Positions 9,861 to 24,233 of a stretch of 64,000 nucleotides of DNA are shown here, piece by piece. Under the pieces are notes generated by a model that worked only from the letters and a program-made list of their open reading frames with translations, was not told the DNA's origin and ran no database searches. The stretch spans positions 9,899,637 through 9,963,636 of the forward strand of contig OZ026851.1 of NCBI GenBank assembly GCA_964023205.1, in the 5' to 3' direction. Source of the stretch: Lutraria lutraria (taxonomy: Eukaryota > Mollusca > Bivalvia > Venerida > Mactridae). A program made the translations under genes and the position numbers. Position 1 is the first letter of the stretch. Every line of letters starts with the position of its first letter.

Positions 9861-11668
9861 TTCAAACTGACATTTCTAAAACGTTAATAAAATCCAAAGT
9901 AAACGTAGCATGGCCATGCCTTTTGTGCCACAGATTTCCATTGATGTCTATTACTAGAATATGTACTTTCAATGCTGCCGATGAAATAATGGTAGAGATA
10001 TTGAACATCAAAGATTGTCCGCAACTCTCGGAGAACTTTCACGGAGATGGTTATTTCTAGAATTTCAATAAAGTCAAAAGTAAGCAGAGCATAGCAAATT
10101 CAACGCTGCCACCAACTTTTGTTGATGCCAACTACTTGTAAGTAAAGTTGCATGCATGTACCAACAAGACTTAAGGAGAAAATAACAAATTAGATTTGTC
10201 AAAAAATCTTGACGCCAGGAAATTTTCTCCCAAACTGTCAATTCTAGAAATGTAATAAAACCAAAAGTAACCATAATATACCAAAGCTGTTCTAATCTCA
10301 GATTTCCATTGATCCACACTACTTGTATGTAATGGTCCCATGTTTATTCTATCTACAATAAAAGAGTAAATGCAAGATAAAAATTGGTCCCGTAAAGCAT
10401 CTGCGCTAACCATTTTTCTCTCAAACTGCCATTTCTAAAATGCTAAAAGTGGTCTTGTGATACCTCATATAGTTCGTGTGTTTGATACGAATGCAAATAT
10501 GTAAATATAAACAAGATTTAAGAAATGTTGGTTTCGGTCAAAATTACAAAAGTTCAACAGGTCCGGACCTGGAAGAATTTGTCGTAAAAATTGATTACGT
10601 TCAAAAGTGGTCTTGTGATACCTCATATTGTTCGCATGCATGAGAGGAATGCAAAAATGCATATAGAAACAAGTTTCAAGAAATTTTGTTTTCGGTCAAA
10701 ATTACAAAAGTCCAACAGCTCCGGACCTGGAAGGATTTGTCGTAAAAATTGATTGCGTTCAAAAGTGGTCTTGTGATACCTCATATTGTTCGCGTGCTTG
10801 AGAGGAATGCAAAAATGTGAACAGAAACAAGTTTTAAGAATTTTTGTTCTCGGACTAATTCATGAAATTTCAGCAGGCCCGGCCCTGTAAGAATTTCTGT
10901 CAAAAACTGATTTCGTTCAAAAGTGGTCCTGTGATACCTCATATTGTTCGCGTGATTGAGAGGAATGCAAAAATGCGAACAGAAACAAGTCTTAAGAAAT
11001 TTTGTTCTCGGACTAATTCATGAAATTTCAACAGGCGCGGCCCTGTAAGAATTTCTGTCAAAAACTGATTTCGTTCAAAAGTGGTCCTGTGATACCTCAT
11101 ATTGTTCGCGTGATTGAGAGGAATGCAAAAATGCGAACAGAAACAAGTCTTAAGAAATTTTGTTCTCGGACTAATTCATGAAATTTCAACAGGCGCGGCC
11201 CTGTAAGAATTTCTGTCAAAAACTGATTTCGTTCAAAAGTGGTCCTGTGATACCTCATATTGTTCACGTGATTGAGAGGAATGCAAAAATGCGAACAGAA
11301 ACAAGTCTTAAGAAATTTTGTTCTCGGACTAATTCATGAAATTTCCACAGGCGCGGCCCTGTAAGAATTTCTGTCAAAAACTGATTTCGTTCAAAAGTGG
11401 TCCTGTGATACCTCATATTGTTCGCGTGTTTGAGGGGAATGCAAAAATGCAAACAGAAACAAGTTTTAAGAAATTTTGTTCTCGGACTAATTCATGAAAT
11501 TTCAGGAAGCGCGGCCCTGTAAGAATTTCTGTCGAAAAAATGATTTCGTTCAAAAGTGGTCCTGTGATACCTCATATTGTTCGCATGCATGAGAGGAATG
11601 CAAAAATGCAAATAGAAACAAGTTTTAAGAAATTTTCTTCTCAGACTAATTCATGAAATTTCAACAGG
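9861..11668 (+). repeat. HOR unit U6, 1808-bp
   Basis: S2 9861-10444; S1 10445-11668, order a-b-c-x(CAA)-x(CAA)-d-e-f. Common-type S2 and b sequences. Both x monomers carry the CAA tail, as in U5. Confidence 0.95.
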
Positions 11669-13001
11669 TTCAAACTGACATTTCTAAAACGTTAATAAAA
11701 TCCAAAGTAAACGTAGCATGGCCATGCCTTTTGTGCCACAGATTTCCATTGATGTCTATTACTAGAATATGTACTTTCAATGCTGCCGATGAAATAATGG
11801 TAGAGATATTGAACATCAAAGATTGTCCGCAACTCTCGGAGAACTTTCACGGAGATGGTTATTTCTAGAATTTCAATAAAGTCAAAAGTAAGCAGAGCAT
11901 AGCAAATTCAACGCTGCCACCAACTTTTGTTGATGCCAACTACTTGTAAGTAAAGTTGCATGCATGTACCAACAAGACTTAAGGAGAAAATAACAAATTA
12001 GATTTGTCAAAAAATCTTGACGCCAGGAAATTTTCTCCCAAACTGTCAATTCTAGAAATGTAATAAAACCAAAAGTAACCATAATATACCAAAGCTGTTC
12101 TAATCTCAGATTTCCATTGATCCACACTACTTGTAGGTAATGGTCCCATGTTTATTCTATCTACAATAAAAGAGTAAATGCAAGATAAAAATTGGTCCCG
12201 TAAAGCATCTGCGCTAACCATTTTTCTCTCAAACTGCCATTTCTAAAATGCTAAAAGTGGTCTTGTGATACCTCATATAGTTCGTGTGTTTGATACGAAT
12301 GCAAATATGTAAATATAAACAAGATTTAAGAAATGTTGGTTTCGGTCAAAATTACAAAAGTTCAACAGGTCCGGACCTGGAAGAATTTGTCGTAAAAATT
12401 GATTACGTTCAAAAGTGGTCTTGTGATACCTCATATTGTTCGCATGCATGAGAGGAATGCAAAAATGCATATAGAAACAAGTTTCAAGAAATTTTGTTTT
12501 CGGTCAAAATTACAAAAGTCCAACAGCTCCGGACCTGGAAGGATTTGTCGTAAAAATTGATTGCGTTCAAAAGTGGTCTTGTGATACCTCATATTGTTCG
12601 CGTGCTTGAGAGGAATGCAAAAATGTGAACAGAAACAAGTTTTAAGAATTTTTGTTCTCGGACTAATTCATGAAATTTCAGCAGGCCCGGCCCTGTAAGA
12701 ATTTCTGTCAAAAACTGATTTCGTTCAAAAGTGGTCCTGTGATACCTCATATTGTTCGCGTGATTGAGAGGAATGCAAAAATGCGAACAGAAACAAGTCT
12801 TAAGAAATTTTGTTCTCGGACTAATTCATGAAATTTCCACAGGCGCGGCCCTGTAAGAATTTCTGTCAAAAACTTATTTCGTTCAAAAGTGGTCCTGTGA
12901 TACCTCATATTGTTCGCGTGATTGAGAGGAATGCAAAAATGCAAATAGAAACAAGTTTTAAGAAATTTTCTTCTCAGACTAATTCATGAAATTTCAACAG
13001 G
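11669..13001 (+). repeat. HOR unit U7, short 1333-bp with type c retained
   Basis: S2 11669-12252 with GTAGGTAATGG (T to G variant). S1 12253-13001, order a-b-c-x(CCA)-f. The x tail has AAAACTTATTTCG instead of AAAACTGATTTCG. It is the same length as U3 but built differently, so the two 5-monomer classes arose by different deletions. Same class as U21 and U26. Confidence 0.94.
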
Positions 13002-14334
13002 TTCAAACTGACATTTCTAAAACGTTAATAAAATCCAAAGTAAACGTAGCATGGCCATGCCTTTTGTGCCACAGATTTCCATTGATGTCTATTACTAGAA
13101 TATGTACTTTCAATGCTGCCGATGAAATAATGGTAGAGATATTGAACATCAAAGATTGTCCGCAACTCTCGGAGAACTTTCACGGAGATGGTTATTTCTA
13201 GAATTTCAATAAAGTCAAAAGTAAGCAGAGCATAGCAAATTCAACGCTGCCACCAACTTTTGTTGATGCCAACTACTTGTAAGTAAAGTTGCATGCATGT
13301 ACCAACAAGACTTAAGGAGAAAATAACAAATTAGATTTGTCAAAAAATCTTGACGCCAGGAAATTTTCTCCCAAACTGTCAATTCTAGAAATGTAATAAA
13401 ACCAAAAGTAACCATAATATACCAAAGCTGTTCTAATCTCAGATTTCCATTGATCCACACTACTTGTATGTAATGGTCCCATGTTTATTCTATCTACAAT
13501 AAAAGAGTAAATGCAAGATAAAAATTGGTCCCGTAAAGCATCTGCGCTAACCATTTTTCTCTCAAACTGCCATTTCTAAAATGCTAAAAGTGGTCTTGTG
13601 ATACCTCATATAGTTCGTGTGTTTGATACAAATGCAAATATGTAAATATAAACAAGATTTAAGAAATGTTGGTTTCGGTCAAAATTACAAAAGTTCAACA
13701 GGTCCGGACCTGGAAGAATTTGTCGTAAAAATTGATTACGTTCAAAAGTGGTCTTGTGATACCTCATATTATTCGCATGCATGAGAGGAATGCAAAAATG
13801 CATATAGAAACAAGTTTCAAGAAATTTTGTTTTCGGTCAAAATTACAAAAGTCCAACAGCTCCGGACCTGGAAGGATTTCTGTCAAAAACTGATTTCGTT
13901 CAAAAGTGGTCCTGTGATACCTCATATTGTTCGCGTGATTGAGAGGAATGCAAAAATGCGAACAGAAACAAGTCTTAAGAAATTTTGTTCTCGGACTAAT
14001 TCATGAAATTTCAGCAGGCCCGGCCCTGTAAGAATTTCTGTCAAAAACTGATTTCGTTCAAAAGTGGTCCTGTGATACCTCATATTGTTCGCGTGATTGA
14101 GAGGAATGCAAAAATGCGAACAGAAACAAGTCTTAAGAAATTTTGTTCTCGGACTAATTCATGAAATTTCCACAGGCGCGGCCCTGTAAGAATTTCTGTC
14201 AAAAACTGATTTCGTTCAAAAGTGGTCCTGTGATACCTCATATTGTTCGCGTGATTGAGAGGAATGCAAAAATGCAAATAGAAACAAGTTTTAAGAAATT
14301 TTCTTCTCAGACTAATTCATGAAATTTCAACAGG
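13002..14334 (+). repeat. HOR unit U8, short 1333-bp
   Basis: S2 13002-13585; S1 13586-14334, order a-b1-x(AGC)-x(CCA)-f. It has the GATACAAATG and TATTATTCGC markers of the U3 class and follows a U7-class unit. Confidence 0.94.
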
Positions 14335-16142
14335 TTCAAACTGACATTTCTAAAACGTTAATAAAATCCAAAGTAAACGTAGCATGGCCATGCCTTTTGT
14401 GCCACAGATTTCCATTGATGTCTATTACTAGAATATGTACTTTCAATGCTGCCGATGAAATAATGGTAGAGATATTGAACATCAAAGATTGTCCGCAACT
14501 CTCGGAGAACTTTCACGGAGATGGTTATTTCTAGAATTTCAATAAAGTCAAAAGTAAGCAGAGCATAGCAAATTCAACGCTGCCACCAACTTTTGTTGAT
14601 GCCAACTACTTGTAAGTAAAGTTGCATGCATGTACCAACAAGACTTAAGGAGAAAATAACAAATTAGATTTGTCAAAAAATCTTGACGCCTGGAAATTTT
14701 CTCCCAAACTGTCAATTCTAGAAATGTAATAAAACCAAAAGTAACCATAATATACCAAAGCTGTTCTAATCTCAGATTTCCATTGATCCACACTACTTGT
14801 ATGTAATGGTCCCATGTTTATTCTATCTACAATAAAAGAGTAAATGCAAGATAAAAATTGGTCCCGTAAAGCATCTGCGCTAACCATTTTTCTCTCAAAC
14901 TGCCATTTCTAAAATGCTAAAAGTGGTCTTGTGATACCTCATATAGTTCGTGTGTTTGATACAAATGCAAATATGTAAATATAAACAAGATTTAAGAAAT
15001 GTTGGTTTCGGTCAAAATTACAAAAGTTCAACAGGTCCGGACCTGGAAGAATTTGTCGTAAAAATTGATTACGTTCAAAAGTGGTCTTGTGATACCTCAT
15101 ATTATTCGCATGCATGAGAGGAATGCAAAAATGCATATAGAAACAAGTTTCAAGAAATTTTGTTTTCGGTCAAAATTACAAAAGTCCAACAGCTCCGGAC
15201 CTGGAAGGATTTCTGTCAAAAACTGATTTCGTTCAAAAGTGGTCCTGTGATACCTCATATTGTTCGCGTGATTGAGAGGAATGCAAAAATGCGAACAGAA
15301 ACAAGTCTTAAGAAATTTTGTTCTCGGACTAATTCATGAAATTTCAGCAGGCCCGGCCCTGTAAGAATTTCTGTCAAAAACTGATTTCGTTCAAAAGTGG
15401 TCCTGTGATACCTCATATTGTTCGCGTGATTGAGAGGAATGCAAAAATGCGAACAGAAACAAGTCTTAAGAAATTTTGTTCTCGGACTAATTCATGAAAT
15501 TTCCACAGGCGCGGCCCTGTAAGAATTTCTGTCAAAAACTGATTTCGTTCAAAAGTGGTCCTGTGATACCTCATATTGTTCGCGTGATTGAGAGGAATGC
15601 AAAAATGCGAACAGAAACAAGTCTTAAGAAATTTTGTTCTCGGACTAATTCATGAAATTTCCACAGGCGCGGCACTGTAAGAATTTCTGTCAAAAACTGA
15701 TTTCGTTCAAAAGTGGTCCTGTGATACCTCATATTGTTCACGTGATTGAGAGGAATGCAAAAATGCGAACAGAAACAAGTCTTAAGAAATTTTGTTCTCG
15801 GACTAATTCATGAAATTTCCACAGGCGCGGCCCTGTAAGAATTTCTGTCAAAAACTGATTTCGTTCAAAAGTGGTCCTGTGATACCTCATATTGTTCGCG
15901 TGTTTGAGGGGAATGCAAAAATGCAAACAGAAACAAGTTTTAAGAAATTTTGTTCTCGGACTAATTCATGAAATTTCAGGAAGCGCGGCCCTGTAAGAAT
16001 TTCTGTCGAAAAAATGATTTCGTTCAAAAGTGGTCCTGTGATACCTCATATTGTTCGCATGCATGAGAGGAATGCAAAAATGCAAATAGAAACAAGTTTT
16101 AAGAAATTTTCTTCTCAGACTAATTCATGAAATTTCAACAGG
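14335..16142 (+). repeat. HOR unit U9, 1808-bp, T-variant S2
   Basis: S2 14335-14918 with GACGCCTGG. S1 14919-16142, order a-b1-x(AGC)-x(CCA)-x(CCA, CGGCACTG)-d-e-f. It closes the U7-U8-U9 triplet, which recurs as U21-U23 and U26-U28. Confidence 0.94.
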
Positions 16143-17950
16143 TTCAAACTGACATTTCTAAAACGTTAATAAAATCCAAAGTAAACGTAGCATGGCCATG
16201 CCTTTTGTGCCACAGATTTCCATTGATGTCTATTACTAGAATATGTACTTTCAATGCTGCCGATGAAATAATGGTAGAGATATTGAACATCAAAGATTGT
16301 CCGCAACTCTCGGAGAACTTTCACGGAGATGGTTATTTCTAGAATTTCAATAAAGTCAAAAGTAAGCAGAGCATAGCAAATTCAACGCTGCCACCAACTT
16401 TTGTTGATGCCAACTACTTGTAAGTAAAGTTGCATGCATGTACCAACAAGACTTAAGGAGAAAATAACAAATTAGATTTGTCAAAAAATCTTGACGCCAG
16501 GAAATTTTCTCCCAAACTGTCAATTCTAGAAATGTAATAAAACCAAAAGTAACCATAATATACCAAAGCTGTTCTAATCTCAGATTTCCATTGATCCACA
16601 CTACTTGTATGTAATGGTCCCATGTTTATTCTATCTACAATAAAAGAGTAAATGCAAGATAAAAATTGGTCCCGTAAAGCATCTGCGCTAACCATTTTTC
16701 TCTCAAACTGCCATTTCTAAAATGCTAAAAGTGGTCTTGTGATACCTCATATAGTTCGTGTGTTTGATACGAATGCAAATATGTAAATATAAACAAGATT
16801 TAAGAAATGTTGGTTTCGGTCAAAATTACAAAAGTTCAACAGGTCCGGACCTGGAAGAATTTGTCGTAAAAATTGATTACGTTCAAAAGTGGTCTTGTGA
16901 TACCTCATATTGTTCGCATGCATGAGAGGAATGCAAAAATGCATATAGAAACAAGTTTCAAGAAATTTTGTTTTCGGTCAAAATTACAAAAGTCCAACAG
17001 CTCCGGACCTGGAAGGATTTGTCGTAAAAATTGATTGCGTTCAAAAGTGGTCTTGTGATACCTCATATTGTTCGCGTGCTTGAGAGGAATGCAAAAATGT
17101 GAACAGAAACAAGTTTTAAGAATTTTTGTTCTCGGACTAATTCATGAAATTTCAGCAGGCCCGGCCCTGTAAGAATTTCTGTCAAAAACTGATTTCGTTC
17201 AAAAGTGGTCCTGTGATACCTCATATTGTTCGCGTGATTGAGAGGAATGCAAAAATGCGAACAGAAACAAGTCTTAAGAAATTTTGTTCTCGGACTAATT
17301 CATGAAATTTCCACAGGCGCGGCCCTGTAAGAATTTCTGTCAAAAACTGATTTCGTTCAAAAGTGGTCCTGTGATACCTCATATTGTTCGCGTGATTGAG
17401 AGGAATGCAAAAATGCGAACAGAAACAAGTCTTAAGAAATTTTGTTCTCGGACTAATTCATGAAATTTCAACAGGCGCGGCCCTGTAAGAATTTCTGTCA
17501 AAAACTGATTTCGTTCAAAAGTGGTCCTGTGATACCTCATATTGTTCACGTGATTGAGAGGAATGCAAAAATGCGAACAGAAACAAGTCTTAAGAAATTT
17601 TGTTCTCGGACTAATTCATGAAATTTCCACAGGCGCGGCCCTGTAAGAATTTCTGTCAAAAACTGATTTCGTTCAAAAGTGGTCCTGTGATACCTCATAT
17701 TGTTCGCGTGTTTGAGGGGAATGCAAAAATGCAAACAGAAACAAGTTTTAAGAAATTTTGTTCTCGGACTAATTCATGAAATTTCAGGAAGCGCGGCCCT
17801 GTAAGAATTTCTGTCGAAAAAATGATTTCGTTCAAAAGTGGTCCTGTGATACCTCATATTGTTCGCATGCATGAGAGGAATGCAAAAATGCAAATAGAAA
17901 CAAGTTTTAAGAAATTTTCTTCTCAGACTAATTCATGAAATTTCAACAGG
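16143..17950 (+). repeat. HOR unit U10, canonical 1808-bp
   Basis: S2 16143-16726; S1 16727-17950, order a-b-c-x(CCA)-x(CAA)-d-e-f, the same class as U1, U2, U14 and U15. Confidence 0.95.
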
Positions 17951-19283
17951 TTCAAACTGACATTTCTAAAACGTTAATAAAATCCAAAGTAAACGTAGCA
18001 TGGCCATGCCTTTTGTGCCACAGATTTCCATTGATGTCTATTACTAGAATATGTACTTTCAATGCTGCCGATGAAATAATGGTAGAGATATTGAACATCA
18101 AAGATTGTCCGCAACTCTCGGAGAACTTTCACGGAGATGGTTATTTCTAGAATTTCAATAAAGTCAAAAGTAAGCAGAGCATAGCAAATTCAACGCTGCC
18201 ACCAACTTTTGTTGATGCCAACTACTTGTAAGTAAAGTTGCATGCATGTACCAACAAGACTTAAGGAGAAAATAACAAATTAGATTTGTCAAAAAATCTT
18301 GACGCCAGGAAATTTTCTCCCAAACTGTCAATTCTAGAAATGTAATAAAACCAAAAGTAACCATAATATACCAAAGCTGTTCTAATCTCAGATTTCCATT
18401 GATCCACACTACTTGTATGTAATGGTCCCATGTTTATTCTATCTACAATAAAAGAGTAAATGCAAGATAAAAATTGGTCCCGTAAAGCATCTGCGCTAAC
18501 CATTTTTCTCTCAAACTGCCATTTCTAAAATGCTAAAAGTGGTCTTGTGATACCTCATATAGTTCGTGTGTTTGATACAAATGCAAATATGTAAATATAA
18601 ACAAGATTTAAGAAATGTTGGTTTCGGTCAAAATTACAAAAGTTCAACAGGTCCGGACCTGGAAGAATTTGTCGTAAAAATTGATTACGTTCAAAAGTGG
18701 TCTTGTGATACCTCATATTATTCGCATGCATGAGAGGAATGCAAAAATGCATATAGAAACAAGTTTCAAGAAATTTTGTTTTCGGTCAAAATTACAAAAG
18801 TCCAACAGCTCCGGACCTGGAAGGATTTCTGTCAAAAACTGATTTCGTTCAAAAGTGGTCCTGTGATACCTCATATTGTTCGCGTGATTGAGAGGAATGC
18901 AAAAATGCGAACAGAAACAAGTCTTAAGAAATTTTGTTCTCGGACTAATTCATGAAATTTCAGCAGGCCCGGCCCTGTAAGAATTTCTGTCAAAAACTGA
19001 TTTCGTTCAAAAGTGGTCCTGTGATACCTCATATTGTTCGCGTGATTGAGAGGAATGCAAAAATGCGAACAGAAACAAGTCTTAAGAAATTTTGTTCTCG
19101 GACTAATTCATGAAATTTCCACAGGCGCGGCCCTGTAAGAATTTCTGTCAAAAACTGATTTCGTTCAAAAGTGGTCCTGTGATACCTCATATTGTTCGCG
19201 TGATTGAGAGGAATGCAAAAATGCAAATAGAAACAAGTTTTAAGAAATTTTCTTCTCAGACTAATTCATGAAATTTCAACAGG
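17951..19283 (+). repeat. HOR unit U11, short 1333-bp
   Basis: S2 17951-18534; S1 18535-19283, order a-b1-x(AGC)-x(CCA)-f. U3-class markers GATACAAATG and TATTATTCGC are present. Followed, as always for this class, by a T-variant S2 block. Confidence 0.94.
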
Positions 19284-20775
19284 TTCAAACTGACATTTCT
19301 AAAACGTTAATAAAATCCAAAGTAAACGTAGCATGGCCATGCCTTTTGTGCCACAGATTTCCATTGATGTCTATTACTAGAATATGTACTTTCAATGCTG
19401 CCGATGAAATAATGGTAGAGATATTGAACATCAAAGATTGTCCGCAACTCTCGGAGAACTTTCACGGAGATGGTTATTTCTAGAATTTCAATAAAGTCAA
19501 AAGTAAGCAGAGCATAGCAAATTCAACGCTGCCACCAACTTTTGTTGATGCCAACTACTTGTAAGTAAAGTTGCATGCATGTACCAACAAGACTTAAGGA
19601 GAAAATAACAAATTAGATTTGTCAAAAAATCTTGACGCCTGGAAATTTTCTCCCAAACTGTCAATTCTAGAAATGTAATAAAACCAAAAGTAACCATAAT
19701 ATACCAAAGCTGTTCTAATCTCAGATTTCCATTGATCCACACTACTTGTATGTAATGGTCCCATGTTTATTCTATCTACAATAAAAGAGTAAATGCAAGA
19801 TAAAAATTGGTCCCGTAAAGCATCTGCGCTAACCATTTTTCTCTCAAACTGCCATTTCTAAAATGCTAAAAGTGGTCTTGTGATACCTCATATAGTTCGT
19901 GTGTTTGATACAAATGCAAATATGTAAATATAAACAAGATTTAAGAAATGTTGGTTTCGGTCAAAATTACAAAAGTTCAACAGGTCCGGACCTGGAAGAA
20001 TTTGTCGTAAAAATTGATTACGTTCAAAAGTGGTCTTGTGATACCTCATATTATTCGCATGCATGAGAGGAATGCAAAAATGCATATAGAAACAAGTTTC
20101 AAGAAATTTTGTTTTCGGTCAAAATTACAAAAGTCCAACAGCTCCGGACCTGGAAGGATTTCTGTCAAAAACTGATTTCGTTCAAAAGTGGTCCTGTGAT
20201 ACCTCATATTGTTCGCGTGATTGAGAGGAATGCAAAAATGCGAACAGAAACAAGTCTTAAGAAATTTTGTTCTCGGACTAATTCATGAAATTTCAGCAGA
20301 CCCGGCCCTGTAAGAATTTCTGTCAAAAACTGATTTCGTTCAAAAGTGGTCCTGTGATACCTCATATTGTTCGCGTGATTGAGAGGAATGCAAAAATGCG
20401 AACAGAAACAAGTCTTAAGAAATTTTGTTCTCGGACTAATTCATGAAATTTCCACAGGCGCGGCCCTGTAAGAATTTCTGTCAAAAACTGATTTCGTTCA
20501 AAAGTGGTCCTGTGATACCTCATATTGTTCGCGTGTTTGAGGGGAATGCAAAAATGCAAACAGAAACAAGTTTTAAGAAATTTTGTTCTCGGACTAATTC
20601 ATGAAATTTCAGGAAGCGCGGCCCTGTAAGAATTTCTGTCGAAAAAATGATTTCGTTCAAAAGTGGTCCTGTGATACCTCATATTGTTCGCATGCATGAG
20701 AGGAATGCAAAAATGCAAATAGAAACAAGTTTTAAGAAATTTTCTTCTCTGACTAATTCATGAAATTTCAACAGG
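19284..20775 (+). repeat. HOR unit U12, 1492-bp, 6 S1 monomers
   Basis: S2 19284-19867 with GACGCCTGG; S1 19868-20775, order a-b1-x-x(CCA)-e-f; no d. Private changes: AGCAGACCCGG in the first x and TTCTTCTCTGAC in f. Confidence 0.94.
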
Positions 20776-22425
20776 TTCAAACTGACATTTCTAAAACGTT
20801 AATAAAATCCAAAGTAAACGTAGCATGGCCATGCCTTTTGTGCCACAGATTTCCATTGATGTCTATTACTAGAATATGTACTTTCAATGCTGCCGATGAA
20901 ATAATGGTAGAGATATTGAACATCAAAGATTGTCCGCAACTCTCGGAGAACTTTCACGGAGATGGTTATTTCTAGAATTTCAATAAAGTCAAAAGTAAGC
21001 AGAGCATAGCAAATTCAACGCTGCCACCAACTTTTGTTGATGCCAACTACTTGTAAGTAAAGTTGCATGCATGTACCAACAAGACTTAAGGAGAAAATAA
21101 CAAATTAGATTTGTCAAAAAATCTTGACGCCAGGAAATTTTCTCCCAAACTGTCAATTCTAGAAATGTAATAAAACCAAAAGTAACCATAATATACCAAA
21201 GCTGTTCTAATCTCAGATTTCCATTGATCCACACTACTTGTATGTAATGGTCCCATGTTTATTCTATCTACAATAAAAGAGTAAATGCAAGATAAAAATT
21301 GGTCCCGTAAAGCATCTGCGCTAACCATTTTTCTCTCAAACTGCCATTTCTAAAATGCTAAAAGTGGTCTTGTGATACCTCATATAGTTCGTGTGTTTGA
21401 TACGAATGCAAATATGTAAATATAAACAAGATTTAAGAAATGTTGGTTTCGTTCAAAATTACAAAAGTTCAACAGGTCCGGACCTGGAAGAATTTGTCGT
21501 AAAAATTGATTACGTTCAAAAGTGGTCTTGTGATACCTCATATTGTTCGCATGCATGAGAGGAATGCAAAAATGCATATAGAAACAAGTTTCAAGAAATT
21601 TTGTTCTCGGACTAATTCATGAAATTTCAGCAGGCCCGGCCCTGTAAGAATTTCTGTCAAAAACTGATTTCGTTCAAAAGTGGTCCTGTGATACCTCATA
21701 TTGTTCGCGTGATTGAGAGGAATGCAAAAATGCGAACAGAAACAAGTCTTAAGAAATTTTGTTCTCGGACTAATTCATGAAATTTCAGCAGGCCCGGCCC
21801 TGTAAGAATTTCTGTCAAAAACTGATTTCGTTCAAAAGTGGTCCTGTGGTACCTCATATTGTTCGCGTGATTGAGAGGAATGCAAAAATGCGAACAGAAA
21901 CAAGTCTTAAGAAATTTTGTTCTCGGACTAATTCATGAAATTTCAACAGGCGCGGCCCTGTAAGAATTTCTGTCAAAAACTGATTTCGTTCAAAAGTGGT
22001 CCTGTGATACCTCATATTGTTCACGTGATTGAGAGGAATGCAAAAATGCGAACAGAAACAAGTCTTAAGAAATTTTGTTCTCGGACTAATTCATGAAATT
22101 TCCACAGGCGCGGCCCTGTAAGAATTTCTGTCAAAAACTGATTTCGTTCAAAAGTGGTCCTGTGATACCTCATATTGTTCGCGTGTTTGAGGGGAATGCA
22201 AAAATGCAAACAGAAACAAGTTTTAAGAAATTTTGTTCTCGGACTAATTCATGAAATTTCAGGAAGCGCGGCCCTGTAAGAATTTCTGTCGAAAAAATGA
22301 TTTCGTTCAAAAGTGGTCCTGTGATACCTCATATTGTTCGCATGCATGAGAGGAATGCAAAAATGCAAATAGAAACAAGTTTTAAGAAATTTTCTTCTCA
22401 GACTAATTCATGAAATTTCAACAGG
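20776..22425 (+). repeat. HOR unit U13, 1650-bp, 7 S1 monomers
   Basis: S2 20776-21359; S1 21360-22425, order a-b2-x(AGC)-x(CAA)-d-e-f. Monomer a has GTTTCGTTCAAAATT and the second x (from 21830) starts GTGGTCCTGTGGTACC, as in U0. Monomer b switches to x at TTGTT|CTCGG. Confidence 0.94.
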
Positions 22426-24233
22426 TTCAAACTGACATTTCTAAAACGTTAATAAAATCCAAAGTAAACGTAGCATGGCCATGCCTTTTGTGCCACAGAT
22501 TTCCATTGATGTCTATTACTAGAATATGTACTTTCAATGCTGCCGATGAAATAATGGTAGAGATATTGAACATCAAAGATTGTCCGCAACTCTCGGAGAA
22601 CTTTCACGGAGATGGTTATTTCTAGAATTTCAATAAAGTCAAAAGTAAGCAGAGCATAGCAAATTCAACGCTGCCACCAACTTTTGTTGATGCCAACTAC
22701 TTGTAAGTAAAGTTGCATGCATGTACCAACAAGACTTAAGGAGAAAATAACAAATTAGATTTGTCAAAAAATCTTGACGCCAGGAAATTTTCTCCCAAAC
22801 TGTCAATTCTAGAAATGTAATAAAACCAAAAGTAACCATAATATACCAAAGCTGTTCTAATCTCAGATTTCCATTGATCCACACTACTTGTATGTAATGG
22901 TCCCATGTTTATTCTATCTACAATAAAAGAGTAAATGCAAGATAAAAATTGGTCCCGTAAAGCATCTGCGCTAACCATTTTTCTCTCAAACTGCCATTTC
23001 TAAAATGCTAAAAGTGGTCTTGTGATACCTCATATAGTTCGTGTGTTTGATACGAATGCAAATATGTAAATATAAACAAGATTTAAGAAATGTTGGTTTC
23101 GGTCAAAATTACAAAAGTTCAACAGGTCCGGACCTGGAAGAATTTGTCGTAAAAATTGATTACGTTCAAAAGTGGTCTTGTGATACCTCATATTGTTCGC
23201 ATGCATGAGAGGAATGCAAAAATGCATATAGAAACAAGTTTCAAGAAATTTTGTTTTCGGTCAAAATTACAAAAGTCCAACAGCTCCGGACCTGGAAGGA
23301 TTTGTCGTAAAAATTGATTGCGTTCAAAAGTGGTCTTGTGATACCTCATATTGTTCGCGTGCTTGAGAGGAATGCAAAAATGTGAACAGAAACAAGTTTT
23401 AAGAATTTTTGTTCTCGGACTAATTCATGAAATTTCAGCAGGCCCGGCCCTGTAAGAATTTCTGTCAAAAACTGATTTCGTTCAAAAGTGGTCCTGTGAT
23501 ACCTCATATTGTTCGCGTGATTGAGAGGAATGCAAAAATGCGAACAGAAACAAGTCTTAAGAAATTTTGTTCTCGGACTAATTCATGAAATTTCCACAGG
23601 CGCGGCCCTGTAAGAATTTCTGTCAAAAACTGATTTCGTTCAAAAGTGGTCCTGTGATACCTCATATTGTTCGCGTGATTGAGAGGAATGCAAAAATGCG
23701 AACAGAAACAAGTCTTAAGAAATTTTGTTCTCGGACTAATTCATGAAATTTCAACAGGCGCGGCCCTGTAAGAATTTCTGTCAAAAACTGATTTCGTTCA
23801 AAAGTGGTCCTGTGATACCTCATATTGTTCACGTGATTGAGAGGAATGCAAAAATGCGAACAGAAACAAGTCTTAAGAAATTTTGTTCTCGGACTAATTC
23901 ATGAAATTTCCACAGGCGCGGCCCTGTAAGAATTTCTGTCAAAAACTGATTTCGTTCAAAAGTGGTCCTGTGATACCTCATATTGTTCGCGTGTTTGAGG
24001 GGAATGCAAAAATGCAAACAGAAACAAGTTTTAAGAAATTTTGTTCTCGGACTAATTCATGAAATTTCAGGAAGCGCGGCCCTGTAAGAATTTCTGTCGA
24101 AAAAATGATTTCGTTCAAAAGTGGTCCTGTGATACCTCATATTGTTCGCATGCATGAGAGGAATGCAAAAATGCAAATAGAAACAAGTTTTAAGAAATTT
24201 TCTTCTCAGACTAATTCATGAAATTTCAACAGG
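22426..24233 (+). repeat. HOR unit U14, canonical 1808-bp
   Basis: S2 22426-23009; S1 23010-24233, order a-b-c-x(CCA)-x(CAA)-d-e-f. Counterpart of U1 in the 21,131-bp-offset duplication. Confidence 0.95.
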